Source of the DNA: Bacteroidia bacterium
Lineage (GTDB): Bacteria > Bacteroidota > Bacteroidia > J057
Assembly (NCBI GenBank): GCA_022760475.1
Contig: JALEFZ010000016.1
Span: 1-52,711, forward strand
Length of the DNA stretch: 52,711 nt
Reading direction: 5' to 3'
The notes beneath the pieces are model-generated. The model had not been told where the DNA came from. It searched no databases and worked only from the letters and a program-made list of their open reading frames with translations. The translations under genes and the position numbers were made by a program. Positions 34,201-42,694 of this stretch are shown here, piece after piece (position 1 is the first letter of the stretch; each line of letters opens with the position of its first letter).

Positions 34201-34761
34201 TCAATTAAGGCTGGGGTCTGTTGGATAATTGGACAGAACATGGAATTTTTTACCCATGCTTCTCAAAACTTTTTGCCACAGTTGTTCCTGCTCATTGCCA
34301 AAGACAAAATCAATGTTGTGAGGGGCGACTATCCAGGATTTTTCAGATAACTCGCGCTCCAGTTGCCCCGGTCCCCATCCTGAGTAACCTACGAAAAACA
34401 GGATATTTTCATCTCTGAGGGTTCCAAGCATCAATTTCTCTCTGATTTCCATAAAATCTCCACTCCAGTACATGTTTTCGACTACAGGTCGACTCCCTTT
34501 AAGTTGGGCATCCATGTGTACATAATGAAGGGTATCTTGTTCGACCGGACCACCGACAAAAACTTCTGCACGGCTTGTGGGAAAACCATCTACCAATTCA
34601 TGGACTTGCTTATTCAAGCTTCGATTGAGGACAAAGCCCAGGCTTCCTTCCTTATTGTGTTCAACAAGTAGGACTACGCTCCTTTGGAAGTTGCTGTCCA
34701 TCATGAAGGGCTCAGAAATCAGAAAGCGACCCGGAAGGGGCTTATAGGCACTGGTAATCAT
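34201..34761 (-). CDS. yqgE: YqgE/AlgH-family protein
   Basis: The 186-residue protein has the family hallmarks: GRFLISEPFMMDSNFQRSVVLLVEH, then GSLGFVLNRSL, FVGGPVEQDTLHYVH and FVGYSGWGPGQLERELSEKSW. The family is widespread; the precise biochemical role is unclear. The frame ends 60 bp before the thioredoxin-like start. It is possibly in one transcript with that gene. Confidence 0.9.
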   Translation of the reverse strand: MITSAYKPLPGRFLISEPFMMDSNFQRSVVLLVEHNKEGSLGFVLNRSLNKQVHELVDGFPTSRAEVFVGGPVEQDTLHYVHMDAQLKGSRPVVENMYWSGDFMEIREKLMLGTLRDENILFFVGYSGWGPGQLERELSEKSWIVAPHNIDFVFGNEQEQLWQKVLRSMGKKFHVLSNYPTDPSLN

Positions 34762-34884
34762 AAGATAAGAACTTTTGGATTAGACAATTGCAAGGGAAGT
34801 TGGCTAAAAAGGGGATTTATCAAAGACTGGCTTAAAACGAATCCCCTTACCAATAATACGAAATGATTGCCTAATTGGTAGTCC

Positions 34885-36498
34885 TTATTCTGATAAAAGC
34901 TTCAAAAGTACGCCATTTGACCAACCGAAACCATCTTGTAATGGATACTCTCCTCCACCTGCTTCCAGCCCCATATCCAAGACATTGTACTTCTCCACCA
35001 TTTTCCCTGTAGCCTTATATACTTTGGTATTTAGGTTTACCCATCTATTTTTAATGGTATCAGCCAGAACATCCATTTCATAGTTTCTCAGGCCTTTTAT
35101 GCTCACCCATTGCAAAGGCGCCCAACCATTAGGCCCGTCCCACTGCTGGCCGCTGATGTTGGGAGTGGTCAGTAAACCTCCGGATTTCAGAAAATCCTTC
35201 CCTAGTCTTTCTGCAACTTTTTCTGCCTGTGAGGGGCTTGCAATGTTTAGAAACAGGGGATACATCATCGCCAATGAAATCCTTCCTGTAACTTTTCCTT
35301 CTACAAAGTCATAGTCCTGGAAAGCCTGACTTTTTGAGTCCCAGTTATAGGTCAGAATGGCTGCCTTGCGGTTGGCGGACATTCTTTCCATCTCGGTCCT
35401 TTTCTCGTCATTGCCATTGGCTTCATATGCTTCAGCCAGAAGGGTCTCCAGGTGATAAAGCAATGCATTGAGGTCTACAGGAACTATTTCAGTGGTGTGG
35501 ATGGTTCCCAAGTTTTGGCCATCTCTAAACCAGCGGGTACTAAAGTCCCAACCTGACTCACAGGCTGCACGCAAATCCGTATAAAGTTGTTCCTTATCTC
35601 TTCCAGTAGTATCAGCCAGGTGGACATCCTCCGCATATGATTCTGCTCTAGGACCTGGAAGGTCGTCCCAATAGCGGTTCATGATGACATCATCCCCTAT
35701 TCTTACTACGCGCTTTATCGCAGGATTCTCTTCGCTCAATAGTTCCTTCCCCTTCATCCAAAAGTTGTACTCTTTTTCCAATGCAGGCAGGAACTCCTGT
35801 AAAACTTTGGGTTCCTCTACTTCCATAAGAAGTTTTACCATTAGGGAGAAAAAGGGAGGTTGGGACCTACCGGCAAAATAGGTTCTATTTCCATTTGGAA
35901 TAAAGCCCATCTCATCAATCAGAAAAGCAAAATTCTCAACCATGTTCCGGATCAGGTATTGGGAACTGTCAGACACCTGAAGTCCAAGCATGGTAAAATA
36001 GCTGTCCCAATAGTAAATTTCTCTAAACCTTCCACCTGGGGCGATATAAGAATTAGGTAATGGAATTTTGGTTCCTTCCCCTGCCTTATCAGGCTTTCGG
36101 GTCAATACTGGCCACAAACTATTGATATGTTCTGCGGGAGATTTACTGAGGTCAGCCTTGAAGTTGGAGCTAAGGCTGGGCGGTAAATCAAAGTTATCCT
36201 GGACAAAGGATTCTAAAGCCTCTTTGTCCATTTCTTTTACTGAACTTTTGTCCTGAAAAAGTGCATTGATGGCTGCTGGATTTTTCTTTGGAATGCAATC
36301 TGTAAAAGTTTTTGAATCTGGAAAAACCCTGGCCATCTGAACTGCCTGGAATAGCTGTGGAAAAGCTTTTTCCATGGCAATAGGGCCATCTGCAGTATTT
36401 ATATCCTGAGAGGGGGAGCTCTTTTTACATCCTGATGATAATAGAAAGAATAAGGCTACAAGTAGAAAAGTGTAATTTTTAATTTGCAAGGCTCGCAT
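34885..36498 (-). CDS. treA: Periplasmic alpha,alpha-trehalase, GH37, lipoprotein
   Basis: The 537-residue enzyme starts at ATG 36498 (MRALQIKNY); the longer frame has no signal. It has a lipobox LSSGC (Cys24). The two GH37 signatures are present: PGGRFREIYYWDSYF and QWDGPNGWAPLQW. The C-terminal stretch GGGEYPLQDGFGWSNGV contains the general base Glu of the family. It hydrolyses trehalose to two glucose units outside the cytoplasm. It stands alone, divergent from an ECF sigma factor gene, with no trehalose transport gene in the window. Confidence 0.92.
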   Translation of the reverse strand: MRALQIKNYTFLLVALFFLLSSGCKKSSPSQDINTADGPIAMEKAFPQLFQAVQMARVFPDSKTFTDCIPKKNPAAINALFQDKSSVKEMDKEALESFVQDNFDLPPSLSSNFKADLSKSPAEHINSLWPVLTRKPDKAGEGTKIPLPNSYIAPGGRFREIYYWDSYFTMLGLQVSDSSQYLIRNMVENFAFLIDEMGFIPNGNRTYFAGRSQPPFFSLMVKLLMEVEEPKVLQEFLPALEKEYNFWMKGKELLSEENPAIKRVVRIGDDVIMNRYWDDLPGPRAESYAEDVHLADTTGRDKEQLYTDLRAACESGWDFSTRWFRDGQNLGTIHTTEIVPVDLNALLYHLETLLAEAYEANGNDEKRTEMERMSANRKAAILTYNWDSKSQAFQDYDFVEGKVTGRISLAMMYPLFLNIASPSQAEKVAERLGKDFLKSGGLLTTPNISGQQWDGPNGWAPLQWVSIKGLRNYEMDVLADTIKNRWVNLNTKVYKATGKMVEKYNVLDMGLEAGGGEYPLQDGFGWSNGVLLKLLSE

Positions 36499-36710
36499 TG
36501 TAGTGATTTTGCAGCAAAATAAGGATAATCGGAATGATTTGGTAATTCCTTGGAACCTCTCGTTCTGGTTTATTCCAAAATTGCCCGTGTTCATTCCTCA
36601 AAATCCCGGTTTGAAGGATACTTTGTGGTACAGGCGCTTATTATGGGGCATATTGAAAGTGTAATCAAATAACCATTGCTATATCAATACCCTATAAAAA
36701 GCCTAGTACG

Positions 36711-37265
36711 ATGACTGTTCAACCTCTATTTAATCCCCTGGAAAAAAATGCTCACCTGATCGAATTATGTAAAAAAGGAGATCGAAGGGCCGAGCATCAG
36801 ATTTATCAGAAATACCTTCGCGCGATGAGCAGAGTGGCACTCCGAATTACCGGGGATGAGATGGAAGCAGAAGATGTGATTCAGGAAGCATTCGTAAGAG
36901 CTTTCAGAAACCTGACCAATTTCAAAGGTGAAGCAACCTTTGGGGCATGGTTGAAAAGGATCGTCGTAAATACTTCCATCAATCATGTCAAAAGAAGAAA
37001 GGCAGAATTCGTACCCCTGGAGCCAGAAAGGCTGGAAGTAGTAGAAGACTACGTTCCGAGGTATGTGTCTACCTACACAATGGAAAAAATCAAGGAAGCA
37101 GTAGAAATGCTTCCCGATGGATATAGAACAGTCTTTTCGCTTTACCTCTTTGAAGGATACGACCATCAAGAAATTGGAAACATCCTGAATATCAGTGAGG
37201 CAACCTCCAAATCACAATTTAGCAGAGCGAAAAAGAAATTACGAGAATTGTTGGCCGCTGCATAG
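36711..37265 (+). CDS. ECF-type RNA polymerase sigma factor
   Basis: The 184-residue protein has region 2 (AEDVIQEAFVRAFRNLTNF, GAWLKRIVVNTSINHVKRRK) and region 4 (LPDGYRTVFSLYLFEGYDHQEIGNIL, SEATSKSQFSRAKKKLREL). It directs RNA polymerase to a subset of promoters. No anti-sigma gene is adjacent, so regulation of its activity is not visible here. It is followed by a terminator and then the universal stress protein genes. Confidence 0.9.
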   Translation: MTVQPLFNPLEKNAHLIELCKKGDRRAEHQIYQKYLRAMSRVALRITGDEMEAEDVIQEAFVRAFRNLTNFKGEATFGAWLKRIVVNTSINHVKRRKAEFVPLEPERLEVVEDYVPRYVSTYTMEKIKEAVEMLPDGYRTVFSLYLFEGYDHQEIGNILNISEATSKSQFSRAKKKLRELLAAA

Positions 37266-37294
37266 CAGCAGTATGATCGGGTAGATAGTTAGTG

Positions 37295-37319
37295 GGCCAG
37301 GCATTTTGCCTGGCCTTTT
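37295..37319 (+). terminator. Terminator of the sigma factor gene
   Basis: GGCCAGGC / GCCTGGCC stem (8 bp) with loop ATTTT, then TTTT. Confidence 0.8.
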
Positions 37320-37392
37320 GCTATTTGAATCCCTGCATAGTTGGTATTTGCCCCTTTTGCGACTTCTTCCCACCAAAACACAGCTGTATCAC

Positions 37393-37404
37393 TGACAAAA
37401 GTCA
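37393..37404. promoter_or_regulatory. FixK/FNR-type inverted repeat ahead of the stress protein operon
   Basis: TGAC-AAAA-GTCA matches the core of the TTGAC-N4-GTCAA site of FixK/DNR-type CRP/FNR regulators; the outer bases (C and T) do not match. It lies 45 bp ahead of a perfect -7 box. Confidence 0.5.
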
Positions 37405-37449
37405 TGTATGTCTCCTTGTCGCATCATCATCATTCCATTGACCCCTTTC

Positions 37450-37457
37450 TATTTTTG
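37450..37457 (+). promoter_or_regulatory. -7 box (TATTTTTG) of the universal stress protein genes
   Basis: A perfect TAnnTTTG motif lies 55 bp before the ATG, with no TTG at -33. An activator-dependent promoter fits, given the inverted repeat upstream. Confidence 0.5.
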
Positions 37458-37511
37458 GTATGTACCCTGACATAGGGAAGTTAATCCATCATTCATCTAA
37501 TCTTTGCAAAA

Positions 37512-38390
37512 ATGGACACACAGTATTCAACATCAGTTATACAGCGAGGGCAAAGCAAGGTTAAAAATATCTTATTCCCCACCGACTTCTCCTCCCATGC
37601 CATGAAGGCTTTTACTTATGCCCTGAATGTAGCCGACCAGATTGGTGCCAACATTTACCTTTACCATGCTTACCATTATGCGGCTACGGGTGAATTCTAC
37701 ATTGTACCAGAATTGATTCAACAAATTCATACAGAATTAAAAGAATCTGCCCTAGATGAATTTCAGGATTATGAAGTTAAAGCCAGAGAAGTTTGTAAGA
37801 ATCCATTTAACCTGGCTTTTCGTGCAGATGCAGATTTTGCGGTAGAAGGAATTTTGAGGACAGCAAACGAAGTAAGTGCTGACATGATCATCATGGGGAC
37901 AGAAGGTGCTGCAAACCTGATGGAAAGATGGCTAGGAAGTGTAAGTTCACAAGTAATTGAAAGAGCTGATATACCGGTTTTAGTGGTTCCAAAGGATTTC
38001 AAAAACAAGGAAATTGACAACATTGTTTATGCGACTAATTTTGAGGAACCTGGATTGAACTTTCCAGATGAGGTCATCTTGTTGAGAGACAAGCTCAAGT
38101 CCAAGCTTACTTGCCTACATATCAGGTCTTTGAGTGAGCAGAAAGAAGATAGTTATACCTCTCAACTGGATCTGATAAAGGAGCTTACCAAAGAAAATGG
38201 CGTTTCTTACAAGATTCTTCATGGCGTAAATCCATGGGAAGGGATTCAGGATTACCTGGAGGAGGAGCATGTTGACCTGCTTGTCATGTTTACCCATCAT
38301 CATAGCCTGATTGAGAAATTACTCAATGGCAGCCTGACCAGGAAGGCCATTTTACTCTCTAAGGTTCCAATCCTCGTTTTACACGCCTAG
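37512..38390 (+). CDS. Universal stress protein with two UspA domains, copy 1
   Basis: The 292-residue protein has two tandem USP folds. Domain 1 (about 17-160) begins KNILFPTDFSSHAMKAFTYAL and has MGTEGAANLMERWLGSVSSQV, the nucleotide-binding loop pattern. Domain 2 (about 163-292) begins DNIVYATNFEE and ends MFTHHHSLIEKLLNGSLTRKA...VPILVLHA. It is soluble with no signal peptide. It starts a run of six same-strand genes, with a second USP 17 bp later and then the FixL-type relay. Low-oxygen or energy-stress induction is likely from context. Confidence 0.85.
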   Translation: MDTQYSTSVIQRGQSKVKNILFPTDFSSHAMKAFTYALNVADQIGANIYLYHAYHYAATGEFYIVPELIQQIHTELKESALDEFQDYEVKAREVCKNPFNLAFRADADFAVEGILRTANEVSADMIIMGTEGAANLMERWLGSVSSQVIERADIPVLVVPKDFKNKEIDNIVYATNFEEPGLNFPDEVILLRDKLKSKLTCLHIRSLSEQKEDSYTSQLDLIKELTKENGVSYKILHGVNPWEGIQDYLEEEHVDLLVMFTHHHSLIEKLLNGSLTRKAILLSKVPILVLHA

Positions 38391-38407
38391 GCACAACATA
38401 CTGAAAA

Positions 38408-39289
38408 ATGAATAGAATTCTGGTTCCAATAGATTTCTCACCCGCTTCAATCTCAGCCTGGAAAACTGCCTTGTATTTTGCAAGGATTTTCAGGGCTGCG
38501 GTCAGGGTGATCCATGTCTGCCCTAAGGGATTTTGGGAACCATATATGCCTTTGCTACTTGAAACTGCATTGAGAGAACAGCGAGAGGAAGAGGCAAAAA
38601 CAGCTTTTGGCAAGTGGTTGGACAAATGGTCTGTAAATGGGGTTATTGAAATTCAACATGACCTCCTTTACGGAGACGTAGACCAAACGATTTTGAGAGT
38701 GGCCAAAGACTGGAAGGCTGATCTTCTGGTGATGGGAAATAAAAAGGATATCCAGCTCAAAAAAAAATGGCTGGGGAGTACTGTGGCTGCAGTACTAAAA
38801 AAATGCGAACAGGAGGTCTTGATTGTACCTGATGGCAAAGAGATAAATTCTATAGGTTCCATGACTTTTGCCATGTCCTTTGAAGAAGAAAGGGTGGAAG
38901 CCATTGAAAGTGTTCTGCTGTTTTCTGGACGGATCGGATCAAGGCTTACTTGCCTGAACATTCATAAAAAAAAGCAGGAGGAAAAGGGCATTCCGAAGGC
39001 AGAAATTCTCAAAAGAGCCTACAAGCAGGAACTCAAAGAGGGACTAATTCAATTTGATTCAGTCATTGACAATGATTTTGAAGAAGGAGTCAAGAAATAT
39101 TTACATCTCCATCCAGCGGATCTACTGGTACTAATGGGTGAAGAGAGTGATGGACTTTTTAATATATTCTCTCCTCAGAGCCAGGCAGAAGAATTGGTTG
39201 GGAGTAATCAGTTACCTGTCTGGGTACTCCCCAATCAACATGCAGAACTTGGGCAACTCATTCAAGGTTGGAATAAGGACAATTATTGA
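38408..39289 (+). CDS. Universal stress protein with two UspA domains, copy 2
   Basis: The 293-residue protein begins MNRILVPIDFSPASISAWKTAL with a USP fold; the MGNKKDIQLKKKWLGSTVAAV loop deviates from the ATP-binding GxxG pattern. Domain 2 starts at about 158 (GSMTFAMSFEEERVEAIES) and ends near the C-terminus with LVSNQLPVWVLPN-like strands. It begins 17 bp after copy 1, so they are co-transcribed. The two are diverged paralogues. The kinase gene follows 90 bp later. Confidence 0.8.
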   Translation: MNRILVPIDFSPASISAWKTALYFARIFRAAVRVIHVCPKGFWEPYMPLLLETALREQREEEAKTAFGKWLDKWSVNGVIEIQHDLLYGDVDQTILRVAKDWKADLLVMGNKKDIQLKKKWLGSTVAAVLKKCEQEVLIVPDGKEINSIGSMTFAMSFEEERVEAIESVLLFSGRIGSRLTCLNIHKKKQEEKGIPKAEILKRAYKQELKEGLIQFDSVIDNDFEEGVKKYLHLHPADLLVLMGEESDGLFNIFSPQSQAEELVGSNQLPVWVLPNQHAELGQLIQGWNKDNY

Positions 39290-39379
39290 GCAGGACGATA
39301 ATTGGTCTAATTTTGTCAAGAATTTTAGCTTTCCAGGCAGGTCATTTGAATAATATTTCATATAATGAATCTCTAATTT

Positions 39380-40939
39380 TTGATTAATCATTTTTCAGTA
39401 TTTATCTTGAATTCTCCTCCAATTAACAGCATTCTAGACGGATTTATTTTCAACCAGGCCATAGAAGGCATGCTGTTGGCAGGGCGTGATGGCAAAATCA
39501 TTCGGATCAATCCTGCCTGCCTCAAAATTTTGGGATATACATCAGAGGAGGAACTTATTGGAAAAGAAATTGAAGTAGCCATACCCAACCTCCACCGCAA
39601 TCAACATAAAGAACATAGGAATAAATATTTTAGACATCCCCATCCCAGGGCGATGGGAGAAAATCTTAACCTCAAAGCATTGAAAAAAAGTGGAGAGGAA
39701 ATTGAGGTGGAGATTAGCCTTAGTCCCCTTGAAACCAAGGATAACTTTTTTGTCCTGGCTCATGTGATGGACGTAAGCCTTAAAAGAAAACTGCAAGATC
39801 AACACCTGACCAACGAAAAACTCCTACACAGCATCATTCAAAATGCAGTGGATGGCATCATCACCATTGATGAGCGTGGCACGATCGAAAGCCTTAACCC
39901 AGCAGCAGCTTACTTGTTTGGGTATAAGCCAGAGGAAGTTTACGGAAAGAATGTAAAAATTTTAATGCCAGAGCCCTACCATTCCAGCCATGATGGCTAT
40001 ATAGAGAACTATCAAAGGACGGGAGAACGGAAAATCATAGGCATAGGCAGGGAAGTCATGGGAAAAAGGAAGGATGGAAGTACCTTTCCCATCAAGCTAA
40101 GTGTAAGTGAGGTTATCGTAAAGGATAGGAAGATTTATACTGGCATCATCCATGACATCAGTAGTATGAAAGAGGCGGAACAGAAGCTTAAGGATTACGC
40201 CCAGGAATTAGAGCGAAGCAATCGCGAATTGGAGGATTTTGCCTATGTCTCGAGCCATGACCTCCAGGAGCCGCTAAGGAAAATCCAAGCTTTCGGCAAC
40301 TACATTCAGGACAGGGAGGCCGCAAACCTTAGTCCCAAAGGGAAGGATTACCTGAATCGCATGCTGAACGCAGCTTCTCGCCTTCAAAAGTTGATCAATG
40401 ACCTATTGAGTTACTCTAGGGTTTCCACCAAAGCCCAACCCTTTAAGGAAGTCAATCTCAATAAGATATTGGGCTCAGTATTGTCTGACCTGGAAATCCT
40501 TATCCAGAATCAAAATGCCAAAATACTGACTGAGGAATTACCGACCATTGAGGCAGACGCCACTCAAATGGGACAATTGTTACAAAACCTTATATCGAAT
40601 GCCATTAAGTTTGGCAAAGAAGGGGTCGCCCCAATGATTCAAATCGAATCCAGGGTTCATGAAATCGAGGGTAATGACATGAAACGTAAATGGGTCAGCA
40701 TCGAAGTCAAAGACAATGGGATCGGATTTGACCTCAAATACAGTGAGAAGATCTTTTCTATTTTTCAGAGACTTGAAGGCCGAAAATATCCTGGCTCAGG
40801 TGTCGGCCTTTCGATTGTGAAGAGGATCGTCCATAGACATGGAGGGAACATTGAGGTGGATAGTGAAAAAGGAAAAGGCACTACATTTAGAATTTATCTC
40901 CCGAAAAAACAGGCTTTCAAAAAAGTTAACAATGACTGA
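39380..40939 (+). CDS. FixL-like haem-PAS oxygen-sensor histidine kinase
   Basis: The 519-residue soluble kinase has two PAS domains and a HisKA/HATPase core. PAS2 closely matches the FixL haem domain: ITIDERGTIESLNPAAAYLFGY, MPEPYHSSHDGY, then ERKIIGIGREV and KRKDGSTFPIKLSVSE. His204 aligns with the proximal haem ligand His200 of B. japonicum FixL, and Arg224 is 20 residues further, as Arg220 is there. The kinase has SSHDLQEPLRK (His293), then DNGIGFD and GSGVGLSIVKRI. It has no membrane segment. The start is uncertain: TTG 39380 or 39407, since the only earlier in-frame ATG (39365) is followed by TAA. It overlaps the next gene by 8 bp. Confidence 0.85.
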   Translation: MINHFSVFILNSPPINSILDGFIFNQAIEGMLLAGRDGKIIRINPACLKILGYTSEEELIGKEIEVAIPNLHRNQHKEHRNKYFRHPHPRAMGENLNLKALKKSGEEIEVEISLSPLETKDNFFVLAHVMDVSLKRKLQDQHLTNEKLLHSIIQNAVDGIITIDERGTIESLNPAAAYLFGYKPEEVYGKNVKILMPEPYHSSHDGYIENYQRTGERKIIGIGREVMGKRKDGSTFPIKLSVSEVIVKDRKIYTGIIHDISSMKEAEQKLKDYAQELERSNRELEDFAYVSSHDLQEPLRKIQAFGNYIQDREAANLSPKGKDYLNRMLNAASRLQKLINDLLSYSRVSTKAQPFKEVNLNKILGSVLSDLEILIQNQNAKILTEELPTIEADATQMGQLLQNLISNAIKFGKEGVAPMIQIESRVHEIEGNDMKRKWVSIEVKDNGIGFDLKYSEKIFSIFQRLEGRKYPGSGVGLSIVKRIVHRHGGNIEVDSEKGKGTTFRIYLPKKQAFKKVNND

Positions 40940-41414
40940 AACCAAGTTGAAAGACATTAACTATAAAGATCCTCATCAATCAATCATTATTCTGATTGCA
41001 GAAGATGATGAAGAGGACAGAATGTTGCTTCAGGATGCCATGGAAGAGGGCAAACTGGCTAATAAGTTGTTTTTCGTTGAAGATGGCGAGGAATTACTGG
41101 ATTATCTTCAAGGAAAGGACAAGTATCAGAACAGAGACCTATTCCCTTTACCAGGTCTTATTCTTCTGGATTTGAACCTGCCAAAAATTGATGGTAGAGA
41201 AGCCTTAAAAATCATAAAGGCTGACCCAATACTCAAGAGAATTCCTGTAATTGTCCTTACAACTTCCAAGGCAGAAGAAGACATTGTCAGGACTTATGAC
41301 TTAGGAGTCAACTCTTTCATTACCAAACCGGTAAGTTTTGAAGGACTGGTAGACGTAACCCAGACTTTGAGCCATTACTGGTTTGAAATTGTAGCTTTAC
41401 CGCCCAGAAAATGA
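40932..41414 (+). CDS. Single-domain response regulator (Rcp1-like receiver)
   Basis: The 160-residue receiver starts at ATG 40932, overlapping the kinase stop. Acidic residues EDDEED at 24-29, the phospho-acceptor Asp80 in LILLDLNLPKIDG, LTTSKAEED, and ITKPVSFEGL are the receiver hallmarks. Its length and the GKDKYQNRDLF insert match Rcp1-type regulators that pair with SHDLQEP kinases. There is no output domain, so it likely passes phosphate on. It overlaps the next gene by ATGA (4 bp). Confidence 0.88.
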   Translation: MTETKLKDINYKDPHQSIIILIAEDDEEDRMLLQDAMEEGKLANKLFFVEDGEELLDYLQGKDKYQNRDLFPLPGLILLDLNLPKIDGREALKIIKADPILKRIPVIVLTTSKAEEDIVRTYDLGVNSFITKPVSFEGLVDVTQTLSHYWFEIVALPPRK

Positions 41415-42694
41415 ATTCACTCACAGGCGAAATAATTGAAGAAGGCCTTATCTCAATCCTACTTATTGATGATGATGAGGAGGATTATTTGATTACCAGA
41501 GACATCATTGAGGACATCAATCACAAAAAATTTACGGTAGACTGGATTGATAGTTATGAAGAAGGCATCAGAATTATGTCCCACAAAATTCACGATGTCT
41601 ACCTGGTAGATTATCGCCTTGGGGCTTTTACTGGCCTTGATGTTCTTCAACATGCCAGTGAAATCGAGTTAGAGAGGCCTATTATTTTACTTACGGGTCA
41701 AGGAGATCTGGAAATTGATCAATTGTCAACTGTAAAAGGAGCCTCGGATTATTTGGTCAAGAATGAGCTTACGCCAGATAGGTTGGAGAGGTCTATGCGA
41801 TTCAGTATAAAACAATACACCAACCTTCTCAAAATCAAGCAACTCAATCAGGATCTTGAAGAGAGAGTAGCAGCCCGTACAGATGCATTGGCGATGGCCG
41901 TACAAAAGCTAGAGAAACAAATCAAGGACAATAAGGCCAAGGAAGAGCAGCTAAAGAAAAGCGAAGAAGAATTGAGAAAAGCACTAGCCAAGGAGCAGGA
42001 AGTCAATGAGTTAAAGTCAAGATTTGTATCCATGGCCTCCCATGAGTTCAGGACTCCACTTGCCACTATTCTTTCTTCCATATCCCTCATCCAAAAGTAT
42101 GACAAGGCTGAATATCAGGACCGAAAAACCAAACACATCAATAGGGTAAGATCCAATGTCCATGCCCTTAACAGCATTCTGGATGACTTCTTGTCACTCT
42201 CCAAATTGGAGGAGGGGAAGATTTCGACCCACATGGAATATGTCAAGTTGAGGGAGATGATGGCGGACCTACAGGAAGAGATGAACTTACAAACCAAGCC
42301 TGGCCAAAAAATTATTTTGGATTATGAAGGTGATGAGGAATATCTTTGGATGGATGGACATTTGATAAGGAATAGTTTGACGAATCTTTTATCCAATGCC
42401 ATCAAATATTCAGCTGAGGAATCCATCATCCAAATGATTGGAAGGGTCAAGGATACCAAAATCAGCATAACTGTAAAAGATGAAGGAATTGGCGTTCCTT
42501 TGGAAGAACAAATTCATCTGTTTGAGCGCTTTTTTCGCGCCCGGAATGTTACCCATATCAAAGGTACTGGTCTGGGTTTAAGTATTGTAAAACGATACGT
42601 AGACATGTTGGGAGGGGAAATCACCTTTCATTCGGTTCCAAACGAAGGAACATCATTTACCATACATCTGAGCAAAAGGAAACCAACGCAATGA
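41411..42694 (+). CDS. Receiver-histidine kinase hybrid (REC-coiled coil-HisKA-HATPase)
   Basis: The 427-residue protein has an N-terminal receiver with Asp67 in VYLVDYRLGAFTG, a coiled coil (about 140-200), and a HisKA domain with His211 in SMASHEFRTPLATIL. The HATPase has the N-box LLSNAIKYS, DEGIGVP and GTGLGLSIVKRYV. It may take phosphate from the receiver upstream and pass it to the REC-CRP protein. Coupled by ATGA overlaps on both sides. No membrane segment or sensor domain is seen, so it is an intracellular relay. Confidence 0.88.
   Translation: MNSLTGEIIEEGLISILLIDDDEEDYLITRDIIEDINHKKFTVDWIDSYEEGIRIMSHKIHDVYLVDYRLGAFTGLDVLQHASEIELERPIILLTGQGDLEIDQLSTVKGASDYLVKNELTPDRLERSMRFSIKQYTNLLKIKQLNQDLEERVAARTDALAMAVQKLEKQIKDNKAKEEQLKKSEEELRKALAKEQEVNELKSRFVSMASHEFRTPLATILSSISLIQKYDKAEYQDRKTKHINRVRSNVHALNSILDDFLSLSKLEEGKISTHMEYVKLREMMADLQEEMNLQTKPGQKIILDYEGDEEYLWMDGHLIRNSLTNLLSNAIKYSAEESIIQMIGRVKDTKISITVKDEGIGVPLEEQIHLFERFFRARNVTHIKGTGLGLSIVKRYVDMLGGEITFHSVPNEGTSFTIHLSKRKPTQ

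Noticed and set aside
39381..39390. TGATTAATCA palindrome near the FixL-like start, considered as an FNR box
   Set aside because: The spacer is 2 bp instead of 4, and it overlaps the start codon region; it does not fit FNR-type sites.
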